Shown: positions 43,914 to 54,970 of the stretch, piece after piece
How the letters are laid out: every line of letters starts with the position of its first letter
How positions within the stretch are numbered: the stretch's first letter is position 1
Source of the DNA: Amycolatopsis aidingensis
GTDB lineage: Bacteria > Actinomycetota > Actinomycetes > Mycobacteriales > Pseudonocardiaceae
DNA: 64,000 nt
Assembly: GCF_018885265.1 (NCBI RefSeq)
Contig: NZ_CP076538.1
Span: forward strand, 6,546,001 to 6,610,000
Direction of reading: 5' to 3'
The notes under the pieces: generated by a model
Seen by the model: only the letters and a program-made list of their open reading frames with translations
Told to the model about the DNA's origin: nothing
Databases searched by the model: none
Position numbers and translations under genes: made by a program

Positions 43914-43956
43914 GGGCGGGTGGCGTACGGCGTCGGGGGCTGGACGCCACCCGCCC
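43914..43956 (+). ncRNA. Strong hairpin in the region upstream of psd (leader structure, terminator or small RNA)
   Basis: GGGCGGGTGGCGT (43914-43926) pairs perfectly with ACGCCACCCGCCC (43944-43956) over a 17-nt loop. TACTAT (43885-43890) upstream is a good -10 box without a clear -35. No T-run follows. It could be the terminator of the moeA-glsB transcript, a leader element of psd or a small RNA. The rest of 43815-44074 holds no gene. Confidence 0.45.
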
Positions 43957-44074
43957 CTTCCGGTTTCCGTCGCTGGCGTAGCGTTGCAGGCGCTCAGCAC
44001 CCCCGAGCGCCTGCTCGACCGACGAACCTCGCCCTACGAACAGCCCTACGAACAACACGGGGAACTCCCAGCAG

Positions 44075-44803
44075 ATGAGCTCCGCCCGGCCACCGGCACG
44101 TCATCCGTTCGCGCACATCGTGCAGCTCGCACGTGAGTCCGTACCGCCGATGCACCCGGCCGGGAGGCCGTTCGTGTTCGGCGGTCTCGCCGCGACCTTG
44201 CTGCTGCGCAAGGTCTCCAGGCGGCTCGGCGGGCTCGCCGCCGTGGGCACCGCCGCCACCGCCCTGTTCTTCCGCGAGCCACGCCGGGTGCCGCCACCCC
44301 GGACCGGCCTGGTGCTGTCCGCGGCGGACGGGACCGTGGCCCGCGTCGAGGAGGCCACGCCGCCGCCGGAGCTCGGCCTGCCAGCCGGGCCGCGCCCGCG
44401 GGTCAGCGTGTTCCTCTCCGTCTTCGACGTGCACGTCCAGCGGGCACCGGTTGCCGGGATGATCGAACGGATCGCCTACCGGCCGGGCAAGTTCCTCTCC
44501 GCCGACCTGGACAAGGCCAGCGAGGACAACGAGCGCAACTCCGTGCTGCTGCGCACCGCCGAGGGGCACGAGCTGGTCACCGTGCAGATCGCCGGGCTGG
44601 TGGCAAGGCGCATCGTCTGCCAGGTCACCGAGGGCGAGCAGGTCGCCGCAGGCCAGACCTACGGCCTGATCCGGTTCGGCTCACGGGTCGAGGTCTACCT
44701 GCCCGCGGGATCGCGGGTCCTGGTCGCCGAGGGGCAGCGGACCATCGGCGGTGAGACCGCGCTGGCCGAGCTCCCCACCCCGGCCCGGTCCGCGGAGGGT
44801 TGA
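44075..44803 (+). CDS. psd: Phosphatidylserine decarboxylase proenzyme
   Basis: A 242-residue archaeal/actinobacterial-type Psd: a hydrophobic N-terminal segment (about 32-68), VLSAADGTVARVEE, FLSVFDVHVQRAPVAG, SEDNERNSVLL, QIAGLVARRIVC and the self-cleavage site RFGSRVEVYLP, where Ser becomes the pyruvoyl group. It makes phosphatidylethanolamine from phosphatidylserine. The start ATG 44075 has only a weak upstream GGGGAA. It lies 4 nt before pssA, which supplies its substrate. Confidence 0.94.
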   Translation: MSSARPPARHPFAHIVQLARESVPPMHPAGRPFVFGGLAATLLLRKVSRRLGGLAAVGTAATALFFREPRRVPPPRTGLVLSAADGTVARVEEATPPPELGLPAGPRPRVSVFLSVFDVHVQRAPVAGMIERIAYRPGKFLSADLDKASEDNERNSVLLRTAEGHELVTVQIAGLVARRIVCQVTEGEQVAAGQTYGLIRFGSRVEVYLPAGSRVLVAEGQRTIGGETALAELPTPARSAEG

Positions 44804-44807
44804 TCCG

Positions 44808-45794
44808 ATGGCCCGGACCACCCCCGGCGTCCGGCTGCTGCCGAACGCGATCACGGTGCTGGCCCTGTGCGCGGGGCTTTCCGCCGTGCAGTTCGCGCTC
44901 ACCGGCGACTACCTGCTCTCCATCGGCGCGATCGGCGTGGCCGCCGTGCTGGACAGCCTGGACGGCCGGATCGCCCGGCTGCTGGACGCGACCACCAGGA
45001 TGGGTGCCGAGCTGGACTCGCTTTCCGACTCCATCTCCTTCGGCGTCGCCCCCGCACTGGTGCTCTACATCTGGCACTTCGGCGGGGACCGGGTCGGCTG
45101 GATCGCCGCGCTGATCTTCGCGGTCTGCATGATCCTGCGCCTGGCAAGGTTCAACACCCTGCTCGACGACACCGAGCAACCGCCGTTCGCCACCGAGTTC
45201 TTCGTGGGCGTGCCCGCGCCCGCGGGCGGCCTGCTGGTGCTGCTGCCACTGGTGCTGAACGAGGAGTTCGGCGACGGCTGGTGGTCCAGCGAGGTGGTGG
45301 TGTGGTTCTGGACCGTGGGCATCGCCGGGTTGCTGATCAGCCGGATCCCGACCCTGTCGCTGAAGACGGTGAAGGCGCCGGCGAAGGCGGTGGCCCCGCT
45401 GCTGGTGGGCGTCGGCCTGCTGGCGGCGGCCGTGATCCAGTACCCGCTGATCGCGCTGGCGGCCTCGCTGGTGCTGTACCTGGCGCACCTTCCGTACGCC
45501 ATCCGCCGGTACCGCTGGCTGGCCAGGCACCCGGAGGCCTGGGACGTGCCGGCAAGGGAACGCAGGGCCATCCGCCGCGCGGGCAGCTCCCGGATGCGCA
45601 GGCTCGGCCTGCGCAGGCCGCTGCGCCGCCGGGTCGCCGGAGCAGCCATGCGCGCGGTGCGCCTGCCCCGGCAGGATGGCGGGCAGCCAACCGGTACCCG
45701 CGGCCCGGAACCGGCCGAGCACGCCGAGGACCAGGCCCGGCGACGCCGTAGCTGGCGGCGGATCGGCCTGCGCCAGCGCACCGACCGCCGCTGA
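44808..45794 (+). CDS. pssA: CDP-diacylglycerol-serine O-phosphatidyltransferase
   Basis: A 328-residue CDP-alcohol phosphatidyltransferase with the signature D49xxD52G53xxA56R57x8G66xxxD70xxxD74 exactly spaced and about seven membrane helices. A basic cytoplasmic tail (RRRSWRRIGLRQR) of about 90 residues extends beyond the catalytic core. It joins serine to CDP-diacylglycerol to give phosphatidylserine for Psd. GGAGGG lies 8 nt before ATG 44808. Confidence 0.94.
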   Translation: MARTTPGVRLLPNAITVLALCAGLSAVQFALTGDYLLSIGAIGVAAVLDSLDGRIARLLDATTRMGAELDSLSDSISFGVAPALVLYIWHFGGDRVGWIAALIFAVCMILRLARFNTLLDDTEQPPFATEFFVGVPAPAGGLLVLLPLVLNEEFGDGWWSSEVVVWFWTVGIAGLLISRIPTLSLKTVKAPAKAVAPLLVGVGLLAAAVIQYPLIALAASLVLYLAHLPYAIRRYRWLARHPEAWDVPARERRAIRRAGSSRMRRLGLRRPLRRRVAGAAMRAVRLPRQDGGQPTGTRGPEPAEHAEDQARRRRSWRRIGLRQRTDRR

Positions 45795-45815
45795 CTCAGC
45801 CGCTAGGGTGGCGTG

Positions 45816-48059
45816 GTGACCAGCTCGCAGCAGATCACCTTGACCATCCGGCTCTCCCCCTCGGCACTGGACAGCAGGCGCGGCGTCGTGCGGCTGCATC
45901 CGGAGGTGCTCGACGCCCTCGGCCTGCGTGCCTGGGACGCGGTGCAGCTGACCGGGGCCAGGGCCAGCGCCGCGCTGGCCGCACCGGCGAGCGCGCAGGG
46001 CTCCCCGGGCGTGGTGCTCGCCGATGACGTCACCATGTCGAACCTCGGGGTGGCCGAGGGGGCCGAGGTGGTGCTGCGCCCGGCGGAGGTGGCTGCGGCG
46101 CGCTCGGTGGTGGTCGCGGGATCGCGGCTGGCGCGGACCTCGCTGACCCCGAACACCTTGCGGCCGGCCCTGATCGGCAAGGTCCTCACCGTCGGGGACG
46201 CGGTCTCGCTGCTGCCGCAGGACCTGGCGCCGCCGCCAGGGGCGGACGTGTCCGCCGCGCGTAGCAGGCTCGCCGGCGCGATCGGGATGACCTGGACCAA
46301 CGAGCTGCTCACCGTGACCGCCACCGAACCGGACGGCCCGGTGGCGGTGGGACCGTCCACCGTGGTCAGCTGGCGGGACCAGCAGGCCACGCCGGCGCGG
46401 GATACGGACCCCGCGGACCCACCCGCGCGGGCGGGCCACGAGGAGATCCTGGATGCCGAGGTCCTCGAGGAGGAGCCGGAGGAGGTCGCGCCGGTGCCGG
46501 TGGCCGACCTCGCCGGTGCCGAGCAGGCGGCCCGCAGGCTCACCGAATGGCTCGACCTGGCCTTCCACCGGCCGGAGCTGCTGGCGCGGCTCGGCGCCGG
46601 AACGCATCTCGGGGTGCTGCTGTCCGGGCCGGAGGGGGTCGGCAAGGCGACCCTGGTTCGCGCGGTAGCGCATGCCGAGCGGGTCAGGGTGGTGACCCTG
46701 GCGGCGCCGAACGTGGCGGTGCTGCAACCGGATGCCGCCGCCGCGCGGGTGCGGGAGGCCGCCGAACGGGCCGCGGGCAACGGCCCCGCCGTGCTGCTGC
46801 TGACCGATGTCGACGCGCTGCTGCCCGCGCACCAGCCGCCACCGGTGGCCACCGTGGTCCTGGAGCAGCTGCGGGCGGCGCTGGCCAAGCCGGGGTGCGC
46901 GGTGGTGGCGACCACCGCCCATCCCGAGTCCACCGACCCGCGGCTGCGTGGTGCCGATCTGCTCGACCGCGAGCTGATGCTCTCGCTTCCGGATGCCAGG
47001 ACCCGCACCGAGCTGCTGCGGATCGTGCTGCGCGAGGCCCCAGTGGAGCACGGGGTGGACTTCGGGGCGATCGCCGAGCGGACCCCGGGCTTCGTGGCCG
47101 CCGACCTGATCGCGCTACGCAGGGACGCCGCGTTGCGGGCCGCGTTGCGCCAGCGGGAGGCCGAGGAGCCGCAGATCAGCGAGCAGGACCTGCTGGACGC
47201 GCTGGCCACCGTGCGGCCGATCTCGATGTCCACTTCGGACACGCTGGCCACCGGCGGGCTCTCCCTCGCGGACGTGGGCGATATGACCGAGGTCAAGCAG
47301 TCGCTCACCGAGACGGTGCTGTGGCCGCTGCGCTACCCGGACTCCTTCGCCCGGCTCGGCGTCGCTCCGCCGCGCGGGGTGCTGCTGTACGGGCCGCCGG
47401 GTGGCGGGAAGACCTTCCTGGTGCGCGCGCTGGCCGGCACCGGCGCGCTGAACGTGTTCGTGGTGAAGGGCGCCGAGCTGATGGACAAGTGGGTCGGCGA
47501 GTCCGAGCGGGCGGTGCGCGAGCTGTTCCGGCGGGCCGCGGAGGCCGCACCCGCGCTGGTGTTCCTGGACGAGATCGACGCGCTGGCGCCCCGGCGCGGG
47601 CAGTCCGGGGACTCCGGGGTGTCCGACCGGGTGGTCGCCGCGCTGCTCACCGAGCTGGACGGGGTCGAACCGATGCGGGACGTGGTCGTGCTCGGCGCCA
47701 CCAACCGCCCGGAGCTGGTGGACCCGGCGCTGCTGCGCCCCGGCAGGCTGGAACGGCAGGTCTACGTGCCGCCGCCGGACGCCGGGGCACGGGCGGACAT
47801 CCTGCGGGCCAGTGCGCGTAACACCCCGCTGGCCGAGGATGTGGATCTGGACGCCGTCGCCGCCAGCCTGACCGGCTACTCGGCCGCCGACTGCGCCGCG
47901 CTCATCCGGGAGGCCGCGCTCACCGCGATGCGCGAGTCACTGGAGGCCAGCCAGGTTACCGCCGCACATCTCGCCAGCGCTCGGGAAGCCGTCCGGCCCT
48001 CCCTGGACGAGGCCCAGCTCGCCGTGCTCGAGGCCTACGCGGGTATCCGGCAGGGCTGA
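45816..48059 (+). CDS. CDC48/p97-like AAA+ ATPase with degenerate first ATPase domain
   Basis: A 747-residue double-AAA protein. An N-terminal double-psi-barrel-like domain (about 1-190) precedes D1 (about 235-430) and D2 (about 480-745). D2 is intact: Walker A GPPGGGKTF, Walker B LVFLDEIDAL, sensor ATNRPELVDPALLRPGRLER. D1 has GPEGVGKATL (Ala for the usual Thr/Ser) and LLLTDVDAL without the Walker B Glu, so it probably binds but does not hydrolyse ATP. TAGGGT lies 6 nt before GTG 45816. The place beside pssA matches Rv0435c (from memory). Confidence 0.91.
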   Translation: MTSSQQITLTIRLSPSALDSRRGVVRLHPEVLDALGLRAWDAVQLTGARASAALAAPASAQGSPGVVLADDVTMSNLGVAEGAEVVLRPAEVAAARSVVVAGSRLARTSLTPNTLRPALIGKVLTVGDAVSLLPQDLAPPPGADVSAARSRLAGAIGMTWTNELLTVTATEPDGPVAVGPSTVVSWRDQQATPARDTDPADPPARAGHEEILDAEVLEEEPEEVAPVPVADLAGAEQAARRLTEWLDLAFHRPELLARLGAGTHLGVLLSGPEGVGKATLVRAVAHAERVRVVTLAAPNVAVLQPDAAAARVREAAERAAGNGPAVLLLTDVDALLPAHQPPPVATVVLEQLRAALAKPGCAVVATTAHPESTDPRLRGADLLDRELMLSLPDARTRTELLRIVLREAPVEHGVDFGAIAERTPGFVAADLIALRRDAALRAALRQREAEEPQISEQDLLDALATVRPISMSTSDTLATGGLSLADVGDMTEVKQSLTETVLWPLRYPDSFARLGVAPPRGVLLYGPPGGGKTFLVRALAGTGALNVFVVKGAELMDKWVGESERAVRELFRRAAEAAPALVFLDEIDALAPRRGQSGDSGVSDRVVAALLTELDGVEPMRDVVVLGATNRPELVDPALLRPGRLERQVYVPPPDAGARADILRASARNTPLAEDVDLDAVAASLTGYSAADCAALIREAALTAMRESLEASQVTAAHLASAREAVRPSLDEAQLAVLEAYAGIRQG

Positions 48060-48078
48060 CCTGCCGGGTATCGCGCGG

Positions 48079-48723
48079 TCAGTTCTTGCCGCCGCCCCCG
48101 GCACCCGCGTAGTCCTTGGTGACGATCACGATGACCCCGGGGCTGGAGTCTGCGATGCCGTCGAACCGGGGTTCGACCCGCATCCCGAACGTGCCGGCCA
48201 GGGCATGCGCCGCCGACTCCTCCGGGGTGCCAGGGCGGAAGTACGCGGTGGTGGTGGGGATGATCCCGTGCGGGTAGTTGGCGGTCTCCACCACGTTCCA
48301 GCCCTGGCCGCGCAGGTCGTCGGAGGCGCGGTGGGCCAGGCCCTTGATCTTGCTGTTGTTGTAGACCCGCACCGAGACGGTCTTGGCCGCCGCCTGCTGG
48401 TCCTGCGCGCCGGGCCCGTCACCATCGGGATCGCCCGGTTGCCCTTCGCCGGGTTCGGACGGGGAGGTGCCCTGCGTGCTGGTCTCGGTCCCGTCGGTGG
48501 GAGTGCCGGTGGGGGCGGAGGTGGTCGGCGGCGCCGTGGTCGGCTCGCCACCAGGCTCGGAAGGGCCCGCCGGGGTGGAAGTGGCGGGTGGCGCCGCGGT
48601 GTCCTCGGAATCGCCGCTGGTCAGTACCGTCACACCACCGATGACGGCCGCGGCCACCGCAACGGCGAGCAGGCCGATCCCGGCGGCCCGCGCCGGCCTG
48701 GACACACCAGAGAAGTTACTCAC
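48079..48723 (-). CDS. Membrane-anchored LytR_C-domain protein
   Basis: A 214-residue protein: one N-terminal membrane helix (AAGIGLLAVAVAAAVIGGVTVL), a Thr/Pro/Ser/Gly-rich extracellular linker (about 35-110), and a LytR C-terminal domain (VSVRVYNNSKIKGLAHRASDDLRGQGW, VVETANYP, TTTAYFRPG, ESAAHALAGTFG). Family members sit at the cell wall. GTG 48723 overlaps the stop of the DUF3263 gene (GTGA), so they are coupled. It corresponds in position to Rv0431 (from memory). Confidence 0.88.
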   Translation of the reverse strand: MSNFSGVSRPARAAGIGLLAVAVAAAVIGGVTVLTSGDSEDTAAPPATSTPAGPSEPGGEPTTAPPTTSAPTGTPTDGTETSTQGTSPSEPGEGQPGDPDGDGPGAQDQQAAAKTVSVRVYNNSKIKGLAHRASDDLRGQGWNVVETANYPHGIIPTTTAYFRPGTPEESAAHALAGTFGMRVEPRFDGIADSSPGVIVIVTKDYAGAGGGGKN

Positions 48724-49040
48724 AGCTCGATCCCCAACCGCCGTGCCGCGCGGGTGCGCTGCCTGCTGGCGCGCAGCTTCCGTAGTCGCTTGACCAGCAT
48801 CGGATCGGCTCGCATGGCTTCCTGCTTGTCGATCAGCTGGTTGAGTACCTGGTAGTACCGCGTCGGGGACATCTCGAAGAGCTCACGAATGGCCTGTTCC
48901 TTCGCCCCGGCGTACTTCCACCATTGACGTTCGAACGCCAGCACCGCCTCTTCGCGGCTCGACAATCCCTCCGCGGGCTCGCCCGCGGGCGCGGGCGCGG
49001 ACGGCGTACCCGAGTTTGCCGTCGACTCCGCGGCGTCCAT
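48720..49040 (-). CDS. DUF3263 protein
   Basis: A 106-residue protein: an Ala/Pro-rich N-terminus, then LSSREEAVLAFERQWWKYAG, KEQAIRELFEMSPTRYYQVLNQLID and a basic end. The ERQWW...SPTRYYQVLN core looks like a helix-turn-helix. ATG 49040 has AAGGAG 5 nt upstream. It is first in a two-gene operon with the LytR_C gene and divergent from def. Confidence 0.88.
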   Translation of the reverse strand: MDAAESTANSGTPSAPAPAGEPAEGLSSREEAVLAFERQWWKYAGAKEQAIRELFEMSPTRYYQVLNQLIDKQEAMRADPMLVKRLRKLRASRQRTRAARRLGIEL

Positions 49041-49183
49041 CTTGCTCCTTCGCATCGAGTCGTGCTCAATCAGCGAATGACACGGCTGTCGTTCCGATGC
49101 GCCATTAGATCACGCCCGGCGATGCGTGCGCAGGCATCACTCCCGGCGCGTCATGGCGGGAGCCGCCGGTAGGATCGGAACGC

Positions 49184-49744
49184 GTGACCGTCCACGCTAT
49201 CCGTATCGCCGGTGACCCCGTGCTGCACCACCCCACTCGCGAGGTGGAGACGTTCGACGAGGAACTGCGCGCCCTCACCGAGGACATGTTCGAGACGATG
49301 TACGCCGCCCAGGGCGTCGGGCTTGCCGCCAACCAGATCGGCTTCGACCTGCGGGTTTTCGTCTACGACTGCCCGGACGACGAGGGCGTGCGGCACAAGG
49401 GGCTGGTGGTGAACCCGCGGCTGGAGGTCTCGGAGGTCCCGGAGACGATGCCGGATCCGGACGATGACTGGGAGGGCTGCCTTTCCGTCCCTGGCGAGTC
49501 CTACCCCACCGGGCGGGCGAGCTGGGCCAGGGTCACCGGCTTCGACCTGAGCGGGCAGCCGATCCAGGTGGAGGGCACCGGCTACTTCGCCCGCTGCCTG
49601 CAGCACGAGACGGATCACCTGGACGGGTACCTGTACCTGGACCGGCTGGTCGGCAGGCATGCCAGGGCGGCCAAGAAGATGCTCAAGCACAACAAGTGGG
49701 GCGTGCCGGGCAACAGCTGGTTCCCGGAGCCCGCCAGCGCCTGA
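49184..49744 (+). CDS. def: Peptide deformylase
   Basis: A 186-residue Fe/Zn deformylase with all three motifs: [10 protein letters not shown] (44-53), EGCLS (97-101, metal ligand Cys99) and QHETDHLDG (140-148, His141, Glu142, His145). It removes the formyl group from new proteins. TAGGAT (49170-49175) lies 8 nt before GTG 49184 with no ribosome-binding site, so expression is probably leaderless. Confidence 0.96.
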   Translation: MTVHAIRIAGDPVLHHPTREVETFDEELRALTEDMFETMYAAQGVGLAANQIGFDLRVFVYDCPDDEGVRHKGLVVNPRLEVSEVPETMPDPDDDWEGCLSVPGESYPTGRASWARVTGFDLSGQPIQVEGTGYFARCLQHETDHLDGYLYLDRLVGRHARAAKKMLKHNKWGVPGNSWFPEPASA

Positions 49745-49753
49745 GCCCGCAGG

Positions 49754-50359
49754 CTATTGCGGTTCGAGGAGTTCGGCCGGGTCGAAGTCCAGCACGAACG
49801 GCTCGGTAATCCGGAACCGCTGCCCGTCATGCGCCACCGTGTACTCCACGTACTCCCCCGCCACCAACCGATCCAACCGCACATACACCGCCCGCCGCGC
49901 GGCCTCCACCTCCACCCGCAGGTACCACGGCACCCCCGCCCGCGCACACAACCCCGGCTTGTCGATCCGATCCCGCCGCCTGCTCCCCGGCGACACGAAC
50001 TCCACCGGCATCACCACCCGCTCCGCGGGCACCCACACCGCCCCACCGGCCGACTCCCGCAACACCGCCAGGTCCGGCTGAATCCAGCTATCCCCCGCAA
50101 ACCGCATGTTCACCGTCAGATACGGCACAAAACCCGCCGCGACCACCGCATCGAACATCAACCGGTTCAGACGCGACTCGCCGTAAGCATTGGCCGCGCC
50201 TTCGTATGGACTCATCGTCAGGTATCCCCCCAGGCACTCGTACTTGTGAGCGTGCACCCGGGGAAGCGGCAGATACTGCTCCGCCAGCTCGGTGTTCCAC
50301 ATCCCGTAGAACTCCACCAAGGGATCAAACTCAGGGGACACCATCAGCGGCTCCGCCAT
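49754..50359 (-). CDS. Uma2-family (DUF820) nuclease-fold protein
   Basis: A 201-residue protein with the restriction-endonuclease-like core of the Uma2 family: YGESRLNRLMFDAVVAAG, WIQPDLAVLRES (Asp), VMPVEFVSPGSRRRDRIDKPGL (Glu and basic residues) and AGVPWYLRVEVE. The family is common in actinobacteria; activity is mostly untested. ATG 50359 has AAAGGAG 8 nt upstream. It lies divergent from the thiC riboswitch region; 50360-50549 between them shows no gene. Confidence 0.84.
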   Translation of the reverse strand: MAEPLMVSPEFDPLVEFYGMWNTELAEQYLPLPRVHAHKYECLGGYLTMSPYEGAANAYGESRLNRLMFDAVVAAGFVPYLTVNMRFAGDSWIQPDLAVLRESAGGAVWVPAERVVMPVEFVSPGSRRRDRIDKPGLCARAGVPWYLRVEVEAARRAVYVRLDRLVAGEYVEYTVAHDGQRFRITEPFVLDFDPAELLEPQ

Positions 50360-50549
50360 GGTCCTGCTCCTTTCCCGGTGCGCCTGGGGACGCGTCACCC
50401 AGTATGCCCGCACACACCCCACCAACCCAGCCCCGACCAGCACGAACGGATCCACTCGCACTGAATACCCCGAACGGGTGGAACGTGGCGGCGGTTGTGG
50501 TCTTGCCCGCGACGTGGCATGGTCGAGGCACAACCACACAAACCGCGGG

Positions 50550-50645
50550 AGCTCGCGCCTTGGCGGGCTGAGAGGGCGGCTGGTGCCCGATCCTGGGACC
50601 GGTGCCGCCGACCGCATGAACCTGACCGGGTAATGCCGGCGTAGG
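50550..50645 (+). promoter_or_regulatory. TPP riboswitch (THI element) upstream of thiC
   Basis: It carries GGCTGAGAGG at 50566-50575 and GAACCTGACCGGGTAATGCC near 50618-50637, followed by GGCGTAGGGA, the conserved pyrimidine-sensing and pyrophosphate-sensing parts of the TPP aptamer in the right order. The distal part abuts the start region of thiC (GTG 50655; GGGAG at 50644-50648), suggesting that TPP hides the ribosome-binding site. Confidence 0.93.
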
Positions 50646-50651
50646 GAGTGA

Positions 50652-53128
<2,477 letters not shown>

Positions 53129-53229
53129 AAGGCTGGTGAACGAACGGTTCCTTCCTCCTGATCCACCGCACCGGAGCCCTAAGCTCGTTGGCTCCTGCTG
53201 GGGGATCGCCGGAGGGAGGCGCCGGCCTC

Positions 53230-54951
53230 GTGAGTATCGGCCAGATACTGCAGTCCATCGCCGACGTGCTGGGCACCGGCCAGGGCAGCCTGGTCCTCGG
53301 GATCGCCGCGCTGCTGGCGATCGCCGCGCCGGTGGCGGATCGCTACGTCATCCGGCGTAAGCGGATCCACTTCCGGGTGCAGTACAACTCCAAGATCGGG
53401 CTCACCCCGGTCGATCTGCACGACGGTGCCGAGGGCAAGGACGCCAAGCGTGCCGACCCCCGGCTGGTACAGGTGGCGCAGTTGCTGGACCGGATGAGCA
53501 TCGTGGTGATCCGGATCCGCAACACCGGCAGCTTCGACGTCGCGCCGGAGGACTTCGAGACGCCGATCTCGTTCACCTTCGGCCAGCGGGTGATCTGGGA
53601 CGCGCGGGTCTCCGAGCCCACCGACCACAACCTGCGCCAGCTGGTGCACGACAACATGGAGTTCTTCGCGGCCGCACCGGACTCGCCCACCCCGGCGGGG
53701 GACGGCCAGAAGCTGGCCACCGTGCGCAAGTCGCTGCCGCAGCGGCTGACCGCCTGGCTGGGCACCGGCCAGCCGGGCGGCCAGCAGGAGACCACGGTGC
53801 CGCCGCAGGCGCCGCCCCAGTGGCACGGGGTGCGGCTGGCACGACTTTCGCTGAAGCGCAAGGAGAAGTTCAAACTCGTCGTGGTGCTGCGGGAACTGGC
53901 CGACGACCGGGCCAGTGGGGAGACCAGCAAGGAGGTACTGCGCGCGGGGCGGCTCGCCGGTGGCCGGATCAAGGACGAGAAGCAGCAGCGCCGGATCACC
54001 TGGCCGGTCATCACCGCGGCGGTGGGTGTGCTGCTCACCGGCGCGCTGATCGCCACGCTGATCACCGGTGCGTCCAGGCCCGCGGGCGACCCCGCAGTCC
54101 CCTGCGCGGATGGCGCGCTGAACATCGTCGGTTCCAGCGCGTTCTCCCCGATCGTGGGCACCATCGCGCAGGCGTACTCAGCCGCCTGCCCGGAGGCGGA
54201 GGTCACCACCGAACCGACCGGCAGCATCGCCGGGGTCCGCGAGCTCTCCGCGCTGGACCCACAGCGACGGGACCGGCTCGCGGCCCTTTCCGACGGCAAG
54301 TCCGGTGCGGCGGGCGGGGAACTCATCGGCCAGTCCATCGCGGTGATCCAGTACGCCGTGCTGATCAACGACTCGGTCGGGGTCGAAAAGCTGACCGTGC
54401 GGCAGCTCAGGGACATCTACGCGGGCCGGATCCAGGACTGGGCCGAGATCCGCCCCGGCCGGTCGCTGCCGATCCGGCTGGTCGGCCGGGGCTCGGAGTC
54501 CGGTTCCCGGCGCACCTTCGAGCAGACCGTGCTCGGCACATCGGAGGGCGCACTCTCCTCCGACTCCTGCCTGAGCCGCGACCGGGTGGCGCAGGCGCCG
54601 ACGATCCGCTGCGAGCGGGGCACCGAGGCACAGCTGGTGGCGGCGGTGGCGGCCACCGAGGGGGCCATCGGCTACGCGGACGTACCCACGGCCAACGCCG
54701 CGAAGATCGGTGGCAAGGCGGTCGCACTGGCCCAGCTGGACGAGGTCTACCCTGAGCCGAGCGGGATCCGGCAGGGCTACCCGTTCTGGACCACCGAATA
54801 CCTTTACACCAGGGGCATGCCGGACAACGGCTCGGTGCTGAAGAGCTTCATCGACTATCTGCGCAGCCCGACCGCGCGGGCCGAGTTGCAGGACAAGGGC
54901 TACCCACCCTGTATCGACCAGCACGGCCAGTTGCATCCGCTGTGCCGGTGA
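53230..54951 (+). CDS. Two-helix membrane protein with extracellular PstS-type binding domain
   Basis: A 573-residue protein. Helix 1 (about 20-37, GSLVLGIAALLAIAAPVA) leads to a cytoplasmic domain of about 220 residues beginning RRKRIHFRVQYNSKIGL. Helix 2 (about 258-280, WPVITAAVGVLLTGALIATL) leads to an outside phosphate-binding-protein-type domain: LNIVGSSAFSPIVGTIAQAY, PTGSIAGVRELSA, LINDSVGVEKLTVRQLRDIY, RGSESGSRRTFEQTVL and ATEGAIGYADVPTANA. No permease or kinase is adjacent. GTG 53230 follows GGGAGG; TTG 53188 is an alternative. The cytoplasmic domain is not recognised. Confidence 0.8.
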   Translation: MSIGQILQSIADVLGTGQGSLVLGIAALLAIAAPVADRYVIRRKRIHFRVQYNSKIGLTPVDLHDGAEGKDAKRADPRLVQVAQLLDRMSIVVIRIRNTGSFDVAPEDFETPISFTFGQRVIWDARVSEPTDHNLRQLVHDNMEFFAAAPDSPTPAGDGQKLATVRKSLPQRLTAWLGTGQPGGQQETTVPPQAPPQWHGVRLARLSLKRKEKFKLVVVLRELADDRASGETSKEVLRAGRLAGGRIKDEKQQRRITWPVITAAVGVLLTGALIATLITGASRPAGDPAVPCADGALNIVGSSAFSPIVGTIAQAYSAACPEAEVTTEPTGSIAGVRELSALDPQRRDRLAALSDGKSGAAGGELIGQSIAVIQYAVLINDSVGVEKLTVRQLRDIYAGRIQDWAEIRPGRSLPIRLVGRGSESGSRRTFEQTVLGTSEGALSSDSCLSRDRVAQAPTIRCERGTEAQLVAAVAATEGAIGYADVPTANAAKIGGKAVALAQLDEVYPEPSGIRQGYPFWTTEYLYTRGMPDNGSVLKSFIDYLRSPTARAELQDKGYPPCIDQHGQLHPLCR

Positions 54952-54970
54952 CGGCGGCGATACTGGGTGG

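Noticed and set aside
43890..43970. 6C small RNA motif
   Set aside because: C-rich hairpin, but only one clear stem was found and the C-run loops of the 6C family are not evident.
44625..47051. An 808-codon open frame on the minus strand opposite psd, pssA and the AAA ATPase
   Set aside because: It covers three well-supported genes on the other strand and has low-complexity shadow composition.
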